A stretch of 64,000 nt of DNA from Micropterix aruncella (taxonomy: Eukaryota; Arthropoda; Insecta; Lepidoptera; Micropterigidae), in assembly GCA_944548615.1 (NCBI GenBank), contig OX155951.1, positions 25,828,445-25,892,444 on the forward strand, in the 5' to 3' direction. A program made the translations under genes and the position numbers. This document shows positions 50,218 to 60,489 of the stretch, piece after piece. The notes below the pieces were generated by a model. That model did not search any database, was not told where the DNA came from, and was given only the letters and a program-made list of their open reading frames with translations. Within the stretch, counting starts at the first letter, position 1; every line of letters starts with the position of its first letter.

Positions 50218-50590
50218 TTTGATAATAATAAAATTATTTCAAGTCGGTAATGTAAAACTTTTTCAAACATAAAATTCTGCCGGCCGGCACGGCAGCCAAC
50301 AGCAGCGGTTGACACTTTATTCGCAGATGGCTGTGCGTGCTTTTATGGGACGGTTTGCCAATAGGTCAGCGTTGCCAATATTCTTTTCGGAGATTATTCA
50401 GCTCGTTATTATATTTGCAGCGCGTGGTTACTGAAGTATTTATGTACATTGTTACAACTAAAGAAAAAAGATCGTATCTTATTTTATGTAACCATATTTT
50501 CTGGAAAAGATCCTATGAGTGCTTTAAGTTCATTGCCGGCCAGTGGGAAGAGGGGGATAACCACAGGGATAACAAACATAAGGTTTTATT
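50218..50590 (-). promoter_or_regulatory. ATM upstream flank, presumed promoter
   Basis: Immediately 5' of the ATG, with a short GC-rich patch at 50280-50340 (GCCGGCCGGCACGGCAGCC). No TATA box or other core element that I can identify. Its promoter role is inferred from position only. Confidence 0.35.
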
Positions 50591-50940
50591 CAGGGTAATT
50601 AAACAGCATCCTTGTGTTGGGTGACTCGGTACGAGCAAATAAACAACGTTTAATAATCGTAAATTTTTATTTTTTATAAATTTGCAAATTTGAACAACAT
50701 AACTTGTGAATAAAAGTTGGACAAGCGTTGAGCGCGCTGTGCTATCTACCGGCAGGTAAAATATCGCGAATAGTCAATATTTGCGATATTCTTCCTACAG
50801 ATAGATTTGCGCTCAACGTTTTTCATTCTTTAAAAGTTTTTTTTTTGGTGATTTGTTCTACATTTTTTTATTAAAAGTTTGTATATTTGCTCGTACTGAT
50901 TTACCCACTTCAAGGGTGCCATTAATTTAAACTCACTCTG
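50591..50940. mobile_element. MITE, family G copy 1
   Basis: Inverted ends: left GGGTGACTCGGTACGAGCAA and the complement of the right GGGTAAATCAGTACGAGCAA, extending outward to CAGGGTAATTAA. Internal GCGCTGTGCTATCTACCGGC and TTGAGCGC motifs are shared with the next copy. Confidence 0.7.
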
Positions 50941-51098
50941 TAAACAAAAATGTATCTACATTTAATAAAATTAAAAGAAGCTAATAACCTGCCTGCATAT
51001 TTACCTAAGGTAAATATGCAGGTTTGTGCATTAAATACATTAAATACGTGCAAATGCATACCTGTGCATTAATTAAAAACCATACAAGTGTTTTTAAT

Positions 51099-51502
51099 GC
51101 ACAGGCATTTTTTAGTGGATGAATCAGTTTAACGAAGTAAGCAACTTTTGATAAGTTATTTTGGAAAAAACCAAGAAAAATATATTTTTTTTTTAAAAAT
51201 GTTTATTTTTTAAATTAAAAATTTGAAGTAATTGACTGATAAATAAAGGCTTGAGAAGCGTTTGAGCGCGCTGCGCCATCTAGCGGCAGGTAATATATAG
51301 TATATAAACAATATTAGCGACATTTTAACTACCTACCACTAGATTTCGTGATCACAGATTTACATACTAGTAAATAAACTTTTTTAAAAAAACAAACTTA
51401 AAAAACAACCTTTTTTTTGCTTTTCAGTTTTATTTTTAAATTTTTATCAAAAGTTGCTTACCTTGTTGTACTGAGTCGCCTACTAAAAAAAATGCCCGTG
51501 CA
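51099..51502. mobile_element. MITE, family G copy 2
   Basis: Inverted ends TGCACAGGCATTTTTTAGTG and complement TGCACGGGCATTTTTTTTAG, then GTAAGCAACTTTTGATAA on both sides. The core GCGCGCTGCGCCATCTAGCG matches copy 1. The two copies are diverged. Confidence 0.7.
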
Positions 51503-52418
51503 GTAAAAACAATCCATATAAAGAAACTAAATATGGTACAGTTACAAAAATAATTTAAACAACCGAACTAGGATAAATATGTACACTACATATGTACTTA
51601 TATAGGACATGCAAAATATTCATTTGTAAAAAATCCAAATTTCAATTATAAAAATTACCGGCACTCACAGAGTAATATGAAAAAGTCAATATTTTTCATA
51701 AGTCTTAAGTAAGCGAATAAATAAGGTAATATAGTAGGTAAGTAGAATAAAATAGAATCGCCCTAATTGATATAATCATGCAGTATTTAAATTACGGTTG
51801 TTCTTGCAAATGAATATTTCTACATGATTTGCCTAAACGGTTTTTAATAAACCAAAAAATTAAAAATATCGGTAAAAAGAAATTAAAATAAAGCAGATAT
51901 AGAATTAATAATCACTAAAATGCACTAAATAAACTATGTATAATACCTACATACATAAATGTGTCTAATATAAAAGTATATTTATTACTATAGGTAATTT
52001 CGCTATCGTACTCACTACCACGTTTATTTCCTACACATTGACATTAAATGTAGACATAAGCTGAGGGCTTGAAATTTACCCACGATGGTTCTTTATTATG
52101 CTGAGCTGCCAATTATGTGGCGTATACGGTAGGTAGGTATGCATCATTGAGTTGTTGCGAGTTTTGGTAAAAATGCATAAGAATGATTTTTTTCAAAGAA
52201 ACTTAAAGAAACGCATGTTGTGGGTACCATTTTGCTAGTCCGGTTGTACATCCTACAGAGGCCAACATTTCAAGTAAATACAATTTAAATGGAACGGTTG
52301 GCAACGCCGCAACCGGCGCGAAAACATACGAATGGAATGACAGATAGTTATGAGCGACTGATAGTCTGATTGATAATCGATTGTTATTTCTATGGTACAT
52401 CTCTACAACCAACATTAA
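51503..52418. other. Intergenic AT-rich stretch
   Basis: No gene or clear repeat. Short low-complexity runs only. Confidence 0.4.
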
Positions 52419-52590
52419 CGGTACCGGCACACTGGTCCTACGTACACACTTGTTACGTGGGAATATTGCCATGGGAATAAAAACACACTTGTTCCACGTA
52501 ACATTGCGTGGGATTTAGTGTGCTTTCATTCAAATTTAAGGACCAGATGTCAATGCGTTGCGTACGTAGGACCAGTGTGCCGGCGCCGTA
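52419..52590. repeat. Palindromic repeat at the left side of the Harbinger region
   Basis: CCGGCACACTGGTCCTACGTAC (first 20 bases, from about 52425) is repeated inverted at about 52556-52583. CACTTGTTACGTGG and CACTTGTTCCACGT words lie between. The same words recur at 52600-52670 and 55440-55710. Confidence 0.6.
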
Positions 52591-53199
52591 AGGGCATAGA
52601 TACACTAGTCCCACGTACGCAACGTATGCGACGCGGAAGCATTGGTGTACACACTTGTCTCACGTATGCAACCCATATTAAATTCTCTATTCAAGTCTTT
52701 ATTATGAAATCACCCAATATTACATAATAATGGCATTAAAAAATAAAGTATACAGATTTACAACAAATAAAACCATTTACGGATTTCAATGAAATTACAT
52801 AATTTACGTTAAAAAAACTAGGTACCTTATAAAACAAAAGTACCTTCAATCTTAGCACTACATAAGAGGCTAGTGTTTAGGGTGTGTGTGTGTTAGTGGG
52901 AGTGGGTTTAGCGTGTTGGTGTGGAGTGTGATCGTAAATGATTATAATTATAAAGTATAATAATAGTAATAATAATCAATAAAAATAGCTAAAAAGAATA
53001 CTTAGTTTATTATATCGGTTTATTATATTAGGGTTTGATTTGCGAAGTATTTATAAGTGATTATGGAATTATAAAAATATCAATACCATTTAAATGTGTA
53101 TTATAAAGCTCACAGCTGCGTGTGAGTACTTCATTTCTTGATGCATTAGTTAACGCGGCAATCGAAACAGGTGAAATTGGCGTATGGTCCTCGTTGGGG

Positions 53200-53460
53200 A
53201 ATTTTTAAAATACTTTGCAGTTAATATGGACCTGACAATAGGGACACCATATTGGTGAAGCAAACTCAAGGTGAGACCGAACAAACGCATTGTATAATAA
53301 TTTCTAAAGAAATGGGTCGGTGAATGGTTTTAACGCGCGAATTATGAAGCCAAGCATTTTACTCAATTTTTCGGAAATTGCTTCAATATGTGCCGGAAAG
53401 CTTAATGGGTCATCTAAAACTACACTCAGGTCCACGTATAATTGAAGGTCAAATAGAAGT
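53200..53460 (-). mobile_element. Jockey-like LINE reverse transcriptase scrap
   Basis: The minus-strand reading YVDLSVVLDDPLSFPAHIEA, then LGFIIRALKPFTDPF, matches the region after the YADD motif in Jockey-clade RTs (LGV.LD..L.F..HI.....K..K.LGFI.R). Frameshifts follow on the 3' side. Confidence 0.68.
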
Positions 53461-53679
53461 ACACGTTGCGATAGGAATGTCATCAATCTGATATGAGTAG
53501 TCATCGATCTGATATATGTGGCATCAGAAGCTGCTGTCACTGTCACGACTTTGCACCAGTACTGTACAACCGCTATAAAATATGTTTTCTGATTCTAAGA
53601 GTGAGTTTGAGGACGATTTACTCACTTTTTTTTAAATTTTGTATAAATATGTCCGCAACACAAGCAAATAACAAAACGT

Positions 53680-54980
53680 AAAGAAGATATTCGATTTTAG
53701 ATACAAATAAACAAAGAGAAAAGTTTGGAGAACACCGCACAGCATTGGAATATGGCGAAGAAGGATTCTTTATACACTTCCGCATGTATAAAGTACAGCT
53801 TGATGAGATTAATAATATTATTAAATTTGATTTCATAAAAGAAAATACACTTCTTCCGAAGTCATTTAGTACCAGGAAAAAACTTGCAGTTTGTCTACGG
53901 TATGTTCTTTTTCATTTAATTCACCGATAGGTATTTCAACTCCCACTAATATACCTTGTAAATGCGAAAGTTTGGATGTTTGTAAATCACGTTTACAAAG
54001 TAGTTGCCGCGGGGTAAACAAACATAATATAAACGAAATCCACGCAGACGTACCTGCGGGTGGAAAACTAGTGAGTAATAATAATAAGGGTTTAAGAATA
54101 TTTTTATTCGTAATTATTAACATTTTCGTAATAACTGGCAATATTGTCATCGTCATTATCCGCAGCAGCAGCTTCGGATGAAAATTCAGTATGACGCAAG
54201 TTAGCTAAATAAATGGGAAAATTTCGTTATGACCAGTTGTTTGAGCTCTGCTTCGAGCTCTAATTGGAATTCGATTCGGTTTTGTGGGTTTATCCAACAT
54301 TTTGCTCATGCTTAGAAATAAGTAATCTAAATCATGCAGCTCCTATTTTTTGTCCTATCTATTGAGAATCTCTCATCATTTCCATTATATCAGCCAAGTG
54401 AGTATCTTTAGCAGGACTTGCCTTTCTTCTGTATGACACACGTGGGAGTAGTGGAAGTCGTGGTGTGCGAAGGAATACTTCCAGGGGATATTACACTTTC
54501 AGCGTATGGAATATTTTTCGAGGACGATAGAGGAGAATCTTCAGTAAAAATAGTATAATCAAGGTATCCTGTAGTACAACAGCCCATCAAATATGGCTTC
54601 AAAAAGGCCATCTATTCTTCAAGCCGGCAAGGCGCAATTACTTTTCCCAGCTTGGATACATTTTTTCTGGCTTCATTTCATAGCGTTATTATAGTAATTA
54701 CACAACTGATTACACTTTTATTTATACTCCTCAACTGCAACAATAAGGATTAAATTTTATTTATTACAGATTCCTGGCTACGTGAAGCAATTTGGAAACA
54801 TATTGGCCCTATCATGATGCCGCAATAAACAGCAGTGACGTGAAAACGCACAGCAAACGATTTCAAAAACATTTGGAATTTCACAAATTGCTTAGCTTAA
54901 CCAAATTTTTTAACATATTTAACTACGGAAAAAAATATTGTCCAGCGATGCACCGCAGCCAATCTGCTGCAATCCACATA
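53680..54980 (+). pseudogene. PIF/Harbinger transposase remnants
   Basis: 53690-53905 reads TNKQREKFGEHRTALEYGEE, GFFIHFRMYKVQLDEINNII and RKKLAVCLRY, the N-terminal region of Harbinger transposases (typical FRM....F..L, .RLAVTLRYLATG). 54855-54905 reads ANDFKNIWNFTNCLA, matching the later F...WNFPNC(L/I)GA block. The DDE core is missing and stops are frequent. Confidence 0.6.
54408..54700 (-). pseudogene. MADF/Myb-like Harbinger accessory protein remnant
   Basis: The minus-strand ORF MAFLKPYLMGCCTTGYLDYT is followed by a serine/threonine-rich tail. The AFLKPYL piece fits the end of MADF domains of Harbinger second proteins (W.....FL.P). This is a weak match, supported mainly by its place opposite the transposase remnant. 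Confidence 0.35.
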
Positions 54981-55712
54981 ATATAAATCCGGACTGTTTT
55001 TTTCGTACTGCCCGCGCCCCCGTGCGTTCACAGATTTCCCGAAAATAAAACGTACGGAATTTTACCACAGTGCGCGTAAGCGTAAAAGCACAATTGTTTC
55101 GTGTTTTTTATAAACAATATACGTAGTCGCTGACATTTTGTCCGGCGCTGTTTGGGGGGAAAATATTAATAGCTTCGTAGGCTCTGATTAATTATTGGGA
55201 TAAATAGCATAGCGGACAAAAACCAAAAAACAAGAAAGGTATTGGATTCACGAGATAAATAGACAATGTACTTCCGCACGTCCTTTCTCTGCGCATGCGC
55301 CGACGTTCTATGTCTGACGCGTTGCAAACGTATGTTCTAGAAACACACCACTGACCACACCATTATGGTCCATGTCACCACACCAATATGGTCAATGACC
55401 ATGATGGTCATTGACCACACCTTCCCACGCCGATATGGAGACCGCGGATCGGCGATGCGTGGGACGCGTGTGACAGCGTTGTGTATGACAAGTATGTCTA
55501 CTTTCATTCAAATTCAAGGATCCACATGTTGCACATGGCGCTGCATACGTTGCGTACGTGGGACCAGTCTGTCCTGCCTGGTCGACGTTGCGTGGGACGA
55601 GTGTGACAGCGTTGCGTATGATGTGTGTCTGCTTTCATGCAAATTCAATGGTCTAGATGTCATAATGCGTTTTATAAGTTGCGTATGTGGAACTAGTGTG
55701 TCCCTACCTTAA

Positions 55713-56225
55713 AGCATCCTAGATCTAAACTAAAAGTATTTATTTCGAATAATCTGTTAGTACTGGTTCTGTTAATGTAGGTATCCTATGGCTGTGTATT
55801 TGTAACACATGTTTTTTATCGAAAGAAATAAAACCTAAGGAGAACCCCTTAGGTTGGACGATACTCATAGTTTTCCCGCCGTTATCACAGAACAAAACAT
55901 TATATTTAACTAAAATTGCAGCTACCTACCTAGCTGGGTGGAGTAGCCATAAAAAAGAATCTAGCAAGTTGATAGCTAATAGGTACCTAGTATATTATTA
56001 TTAGAGGGTGAATCTTTCGCACTCCCTTTCCTCGCGTATGAGATTATGTTTCTAGACAAGCATATACCTATACGGTTGATTTATACGAAAATAGTAAAAT
56101 AAAACGCTGATATTGTAGCAGAAGTATAATACAAATTTCATTAGCTAAATTAGCTAGCTAATTAAAACGCTAATCCTAAAAAAACTACAAGACCGAAAAA
56201 ATAAATATGTAAAAAATACATACTT
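55713..56225. other. Intergenic stretch
   Basis: No gene. A short hairpin CCTAAGG..CCTTAGG near 55834-55854; otherwise AT-rich. Confidence 0.4.
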
Positions 56226-56469
56226 TTAACCGGTCGGACGCCAACACTATAGGCATTTTGCGTCGTTTGACAGATCCGCGCGTAACCGTTTAGGCCGGCC
56301 CCATATACCTATTTATTATATAAATATATATAATACACATGACTAACAAGATTAATTACTAGGTAACAAGAGGGAAATCATGAAAAACGATGTTAGTATT
56401 TATTTACAGAATCGACCAAAAAGTTGCGGCGCAATTTTTGCGCGCAAAGACTGGATTCCGACCGGTTAA
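56226..56469. mobile_element. TTAA-flanked MITE (piggyBac-like), family f
   Basis: The ends CCGGTCGGACGCC and GGATTCCGACCGG at 56230-56465 are flanked by TTAA on both sides. GCGCAATTTTTGCGCGC palindrome inside. A decayed relative lies at 2285-2520. Confidence 0.8.
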
Positions 56470-56797
56470 GAAGATACACTAAAATGATCGATCATTAAAC
56501 AAAAAGCTTAGTTATATTTGTGACTTGAACGAAGATACATCTAATGTTATCACTGTGGTTATACCTTTAGGTAATTAAAACGCTAGTGAGATTGAAATGC
56601 GACAACTTAATTTAAGGTAAGTAATTTTAGACAATAAACGGTATGTATTATCGCCGTACTTTTGACTATGTAGTTTTTGAACGACGTTAGATGTTAATGT
56701 CGTTATAGATGCTTGCCTGATTATTACTATGACGACGATTCGTCATAAAATGGAATAGTGCTGTCTCTTTTTAGTAAGTGCTAATGTTGTCTTTATA

Positions 56798-56943
56798 TAA
56801 TGCCCGCTCTACACATTGGCCGATACATATGCCTATGTTTCTATCGCTCTTTCCCATACATTTTTCACACGTCGCGGTGGTGCCGACTCGCTTCCACCTT
56901 AGAAATTTGTTCCAAAATTAACCAACGCGTAGAAAGGGCATAA
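56798..56943. mobile_element. PIF/Harbinger-type MITE, copy 2, abutting the zinc-finger stop codon
   Basis: The element 56801-56940 has left end TGCCCGCTCTACACATTGG and TAA duplications at 56798-56800 and 56941-56943. It is homologous to 35182-35326 (shared CGGTGGTGCCGACTCGCTTC, GGTGCCGACTCGCTTCCACC). The right duplication is immediately followed by the minus-strand stop codon of the gene at 56944. Confidence 0.82.
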
Positions 56944-57921
56944 TTAACATTGTTCTATTATATTTGTCATTTCGCAAATATTCATGTGTCTTTTAAGGTA
57001 ACGTTTTTGGCCAAATGCATGTTCGCATTTCGCACATATAAATGGCTTTAGATTCCGGTGAATCGCATTAATATGTTTGATTAAATTTCCTTTCGCCGTG
57101 AACGATTTATTACATTCCGCACAAGTAATTTGAATTTTTATATGAACTACATTGATATGCACCGTTAAATGTCCTCGCCTTGTAAAGCTCCGATTGCATT
57201 TCTTGCACTGGAATGGCCGTAACTTCTGGTGAACGGAAGTAACATGTCTAGTTAAGTCAATTCGAGTATAGAATGCGCGTTCGCATGCTTCACACTCGAA
57301 TCGCTTCACTTTTCGATGGACTTCGTCGATGTGTCGTTTGAGCGCTTTTTTATTTGGGAATTCTCCGTGGCATTCGCTACATGTGGATACGTTCAACTGT
57401 CGGTGGACGAAATTAAAATGCCTATTGAAGTGCCCAAGTGTAGAAAAAGCCTTCTCACACTGCTGACATGCATACTCTAGTTTGCGATGGACTGATTGGA
57501 CATGCACATTCAAACTAGATTTCTGTGTGAATGCTTTGTCACACTCTTCACATTTATATTTCTTCAATTTCTTATGCACCGCGTCAACATGATCAATCAA
57601 GCTAAATCTGGTGACAAATCCACGGTTACATTTGACACAAATAAATTTCTTTCCTTTGAACGTTTTGCATACTTTGTCCTCTTTCGTGACATTATCAACA
57701 GGGTCGCTTCGTTCGGGTTTTATGAAACAAGTTGCCTGTTCCTCGAATTCGAGAATGCTTCTTTCTGCATCCGAGTAATTGGATTGTCCCTCTTTTTTTA
57801 GTTTCACTATATTATTCTCTACATTATAAGAGTAGCTTGGTCGCTCCCTTTTGCCGTCGGCCTCTATTTCTATCTTCACTTTAATGTCAGCATTAGTTTC
57901 ATGGTGGTCATGCCTCTTCAT
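56944..57921 (-). CDS. Eight-finger C2H2 zinc-finger protein (single exon)
   Basis: Probable nuclear DNA-binding transcription factor; its target is unknown. An intact 325-residue ORF. Residues 1-90 are charged and low in structure, with no ZAD, BTB or SCAN domain seen. Eight fingers follow at about 95-116, 124-145, 152-173, 181-202, 210-231, 239-260, 267-288 and 296-316, mostly CX2CX12HX4H. The first ends HVDAVH, and the last is C2HC (RHMNIC). Linkers are 6-7 residues of the type HRKLKPF rather than TGEKP. Start: first Met of the ORF, MKRHDHHETN. No neighbour shares its strand closely, and a MITE begins 0 nt after the stop. A 5' exon with another domain cannot be excluded, and the gene could be a member of a lineage-specific zinc-finger expansion. 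Confidence 0.88.
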   Translation of the reverse strand: MKRHDHHETNADIKVKIEIEADGKRERPSYSYNVENNIVKLKKEGQSNYSDAERSILEFEEQATCFIKPERSDPVDNVTKEDKVCKTFKGKKFICVKCNRGFVTRFSLIDHVDAVHKKLKKYKCEECDKAFTQKSSLNVHVQSVHRKLEYACQQCEKAFSTLGHFNRHFNFVHRQLNVSTCSECHGEFPNKKALKRHIDEVHRKVKRFECEACERAFYTRIDLTRHVTSVHQKLRPFQCKKCNRSFTRRGHLTVHINVVHIKIQITCAECNKSFTAKGNLIKHINAIHRNLKPFICAKCEHAFGQKRYLKRHMNICEMTNIIEQC

Positions 57922-58860
57922 GGTGATTAGACGTATTACAAGAATATTTTAAATACAACTGACAGACTACGCACGTAAGTAGGTACTGTACTTTCTATTA
58001 ATACACATGCAATATACACCATTCACATTTTTATTAGGTTTGATTTGTTCAGATTACACAAAATACCACATTAAAAAAACACCGTCAAAATTTTTGGCCA
58101 AAAAAGACCACTGTGGTCGCAAAGCACACACTGCCGTTGACTGTTCAGTCAGAAGTATAAGGCCCAGTGCAAATGTACGTGATGAGTTATGCTTTGCTGC
58201 ACACATTTCTTTAGAGTCAGCCGGAAAAAAGTGTAAAATCATAAAAAAAGCTAGAATATTTTTCTCATCATTCTTTAAGACGTCGTAAGACGTCAAACGT
58301 GCAATCGACCTAATTATAGTCACCTGATCAGTGATAGTCACATGATCAGTGGTCAGAAGTGTCAAAATCGTTCGATGTTTCGCTTTTAGTAGCGATGAGC
58401 GACTCTTAGTTATAGTCGAGTCGACTACTTTTTGTTCGAACAATTTTAAGGACATAAAAAGGTACCCATCAATGAGTAAGGTATATAGGAAGATACCTAT
58501 ACCTAATGTGATTTTAATGTTTTTTACTTTAACTACGTGTTTTTAATATTATCTTTGCGGCAATGTGGCTGCACTAACCATAGTAAGAAAAGTAATATGT
58601 TATCGCGTGATTTTAGGCGATTCAAAAAATATAACTTTGTAATTCTGACTGACTCACAACTGATTTCATTCTTTTTTCATTTGTACTAACATCAAACTAA
58701 AATTTAACGGATTTGTATTATTCAACAGAATGGTGCGAAATAAAGATCGCGGAGTGGTAAATAGCTTACGCGACGACTGGCAGCGGCGGCATTTCCAATA
58801 GATCAAAGGCATTATCTCTCTGTTAGTTTTATTTATACCCGATCTACGAAACAAAATTTG
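57922..58860. other. Upstream flank of the zinc-finger gene
   Basis: Presumed promoter of the minus-strand gene on the left. A tandem GTCACCTGATCAGTGATA / GTCACATGATCAGTGGTC doublet lies at 58320-58355. No second gene identified. Confidence 0.4.
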
Positions 58861-59420
58861 GCATTACTAACTATCCTCCTCCGGGGGAGCCCCCCCCCCC
58901 CCTCTTAACGGTGCGAGCCGGGGACTGCTTCATCATCCGAAGTCGCCCGAACTGTATCGTCCCTAATCGCCCCTGTGGGTGCGTGCCCTTTCACAGGATC
59001 CCGGTCGTCGAGGTCTCCGACGGCGCACCTGCCGTTTGCTGCCCGTTTTTTCGACACCCCGCATGGAGCATGACTTCCACCGCCTCATCATTGTAATGAA
59101 AATAATATATTATGTAATGAGAACTATATAAATAATTAAATATGTTACCGCTTAGTCGCCTAGTTTAGTTTAGTAATTAAGGTAATCATTGTAAACATTT
59201 TGAAGTACAAATAAACGGTTTACTGGGTGCCGGCGGGGGCTGAAGCCCGAAGAATCCTTCTCAAGGTCCCCATTCGCTCACCCCTCACGCGCTACTCTTC
59301 CGGCACGCGTGAGGTTGTCGTTGCATGACATCCTGGGCAGATAAAATGACCCACGTCGTTAGAACTGCCCGGGTGGTGGGCGGGGTTTTCAACCCTCGCC
59401 TGTCACCGCGTAAATATTAA
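58860..59420 (+). repeat. GC-rich retroelement-like segment
   Basis: A C13-14 run (58890-58903) is followed by GGTGCGAGCCGGGGACTGCT, GGGTGCGTGCCCTTTCACAG and CCGGCACGCGTGAGG, far richer in GC than its surroundings. It resembles 3' untranslated regions of R1-type LINEs, but I cannot confirm a family. Confidence 0.4.
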
Positions 59421-59829
59421 ATGTTATCGTTAGAAAGCAATAAAATAATCGGTGATATCCAACAAATTAAACCATTTCATTTACTACTGTATTTATTATA
59501 CAAAACACAAATGAATAGACCGTAAGTGTACGAAGATGGACTGTGAGTGAATGCGATAGCGGAATAGAAAGAAATAGTTGCACATCTATCCTTGTCTAGC
59601 TGAGCATGCGTGTTTATCAGTCTGTAATTGAGTATAATAATTAATTCCGAATCATCTCCTGCGCATGCGCGACTAAACAAGGATAGAAGGGGGCCATATA
59701 CAGCTTTCTTTTTCTATTCTTTTATCGATTTCTCAGGCTGGTCGCGTGGTCTATTCTAGTATGCCGTGAATAAACTCCAACGCTTTTGTTCAGGAATGCA
59801 AGATAATCTTAAGCCTTTTTTAAATTACA

Positions 59830-60265
59830 ACATTTCTTCTTCTTCGAGTGCCGCGTCTGATATCCGATGTAGGCGGATGATATATGACTAGTGCGCTCCC
59901 ACTGGCGAACCAATTTCAACCACATTTTTTTTAAACCTTTCTTTTCTGTTGTCATGACCAAATGATGTTCGCATGCCAAATTTCAGCTCAATCGGATTAA
60001 GCGTTTGGGCGCTATCATGGAGGAATACACATAGACAGACACACAGACAGACTTCAACCTGGAAATGCCCTAATCGTCTCAGGGGGGCTCAAAATAGATA
60101 TTTCCGTCTTTATCTCGAATAAAAATTTTTGCGTGTTCAAAATACTTTCCCTCCGTATTTAATTATGTTAATTCTTGACATATTTAATATGTCAAATTTG
60201 TCTATGGTTCATTTGACTTACATGACATCTGATCGGTTGGTGGACCGGGAAAGAAACATTAATAA
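59830..60265 (+). repeat. Repeat A copy 2
   Basis: AATTTCAGCTCAATCGGATT, GTTTGGGCGCTATCATGG, CAGACAGACTT and TCGTCTCAGGGGGGCTC, then GGTTGGTGGACCGGGAAAGA. The same order appears reversed at 11170-11117 and 7270-7040. No ORF, probably a retroelement 3' region. Confidence 0.72.
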
Positions 60266-60489
60266 TAATATATAAATCGAACATTATTTCAATAAGAAGG
60301 CGAGCTTATTGTATTGCGGCAATGTCTAGCAGCTAACCTATATCTAAAGTTTATAGTACAGTGTTCCGTTGGCTACAGTAGACAGAGCCAAAAAAAAATA
60401 GATGATAATAAAAAAAACAAATTATTAAAACTTATGACGCAGAGGAAATGAAATAGAAACGAAAAGGAGGGGAAGCAATAGGCTTGGTT

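Larger units (their letters stand above)
52590..55712 (+). mobile_element. Decayed PIF/Harbinger transposon
   Basis: The left region GATACACTAGTCCCACGTAC and the complement of the right end ACACACTAGTTCCACATACG resemble each other. Repeated subterminal words (GCGTACGTGGGACCAGT, TTTCATTCAAATTCAAGG) lie at both ends. Between them are a transposase remnant on the plus strand and a MADF-like remnant on the minus strand, the usual two-gene layout. Limits are approximate. Confidence 0.55.

Noticed and set aside
52518..52727. Short ORFs in the GC-rich repeat words
   Set aside because: They follow repeated CGTACGTGGGACCAG units of a transposon end and have no domain.
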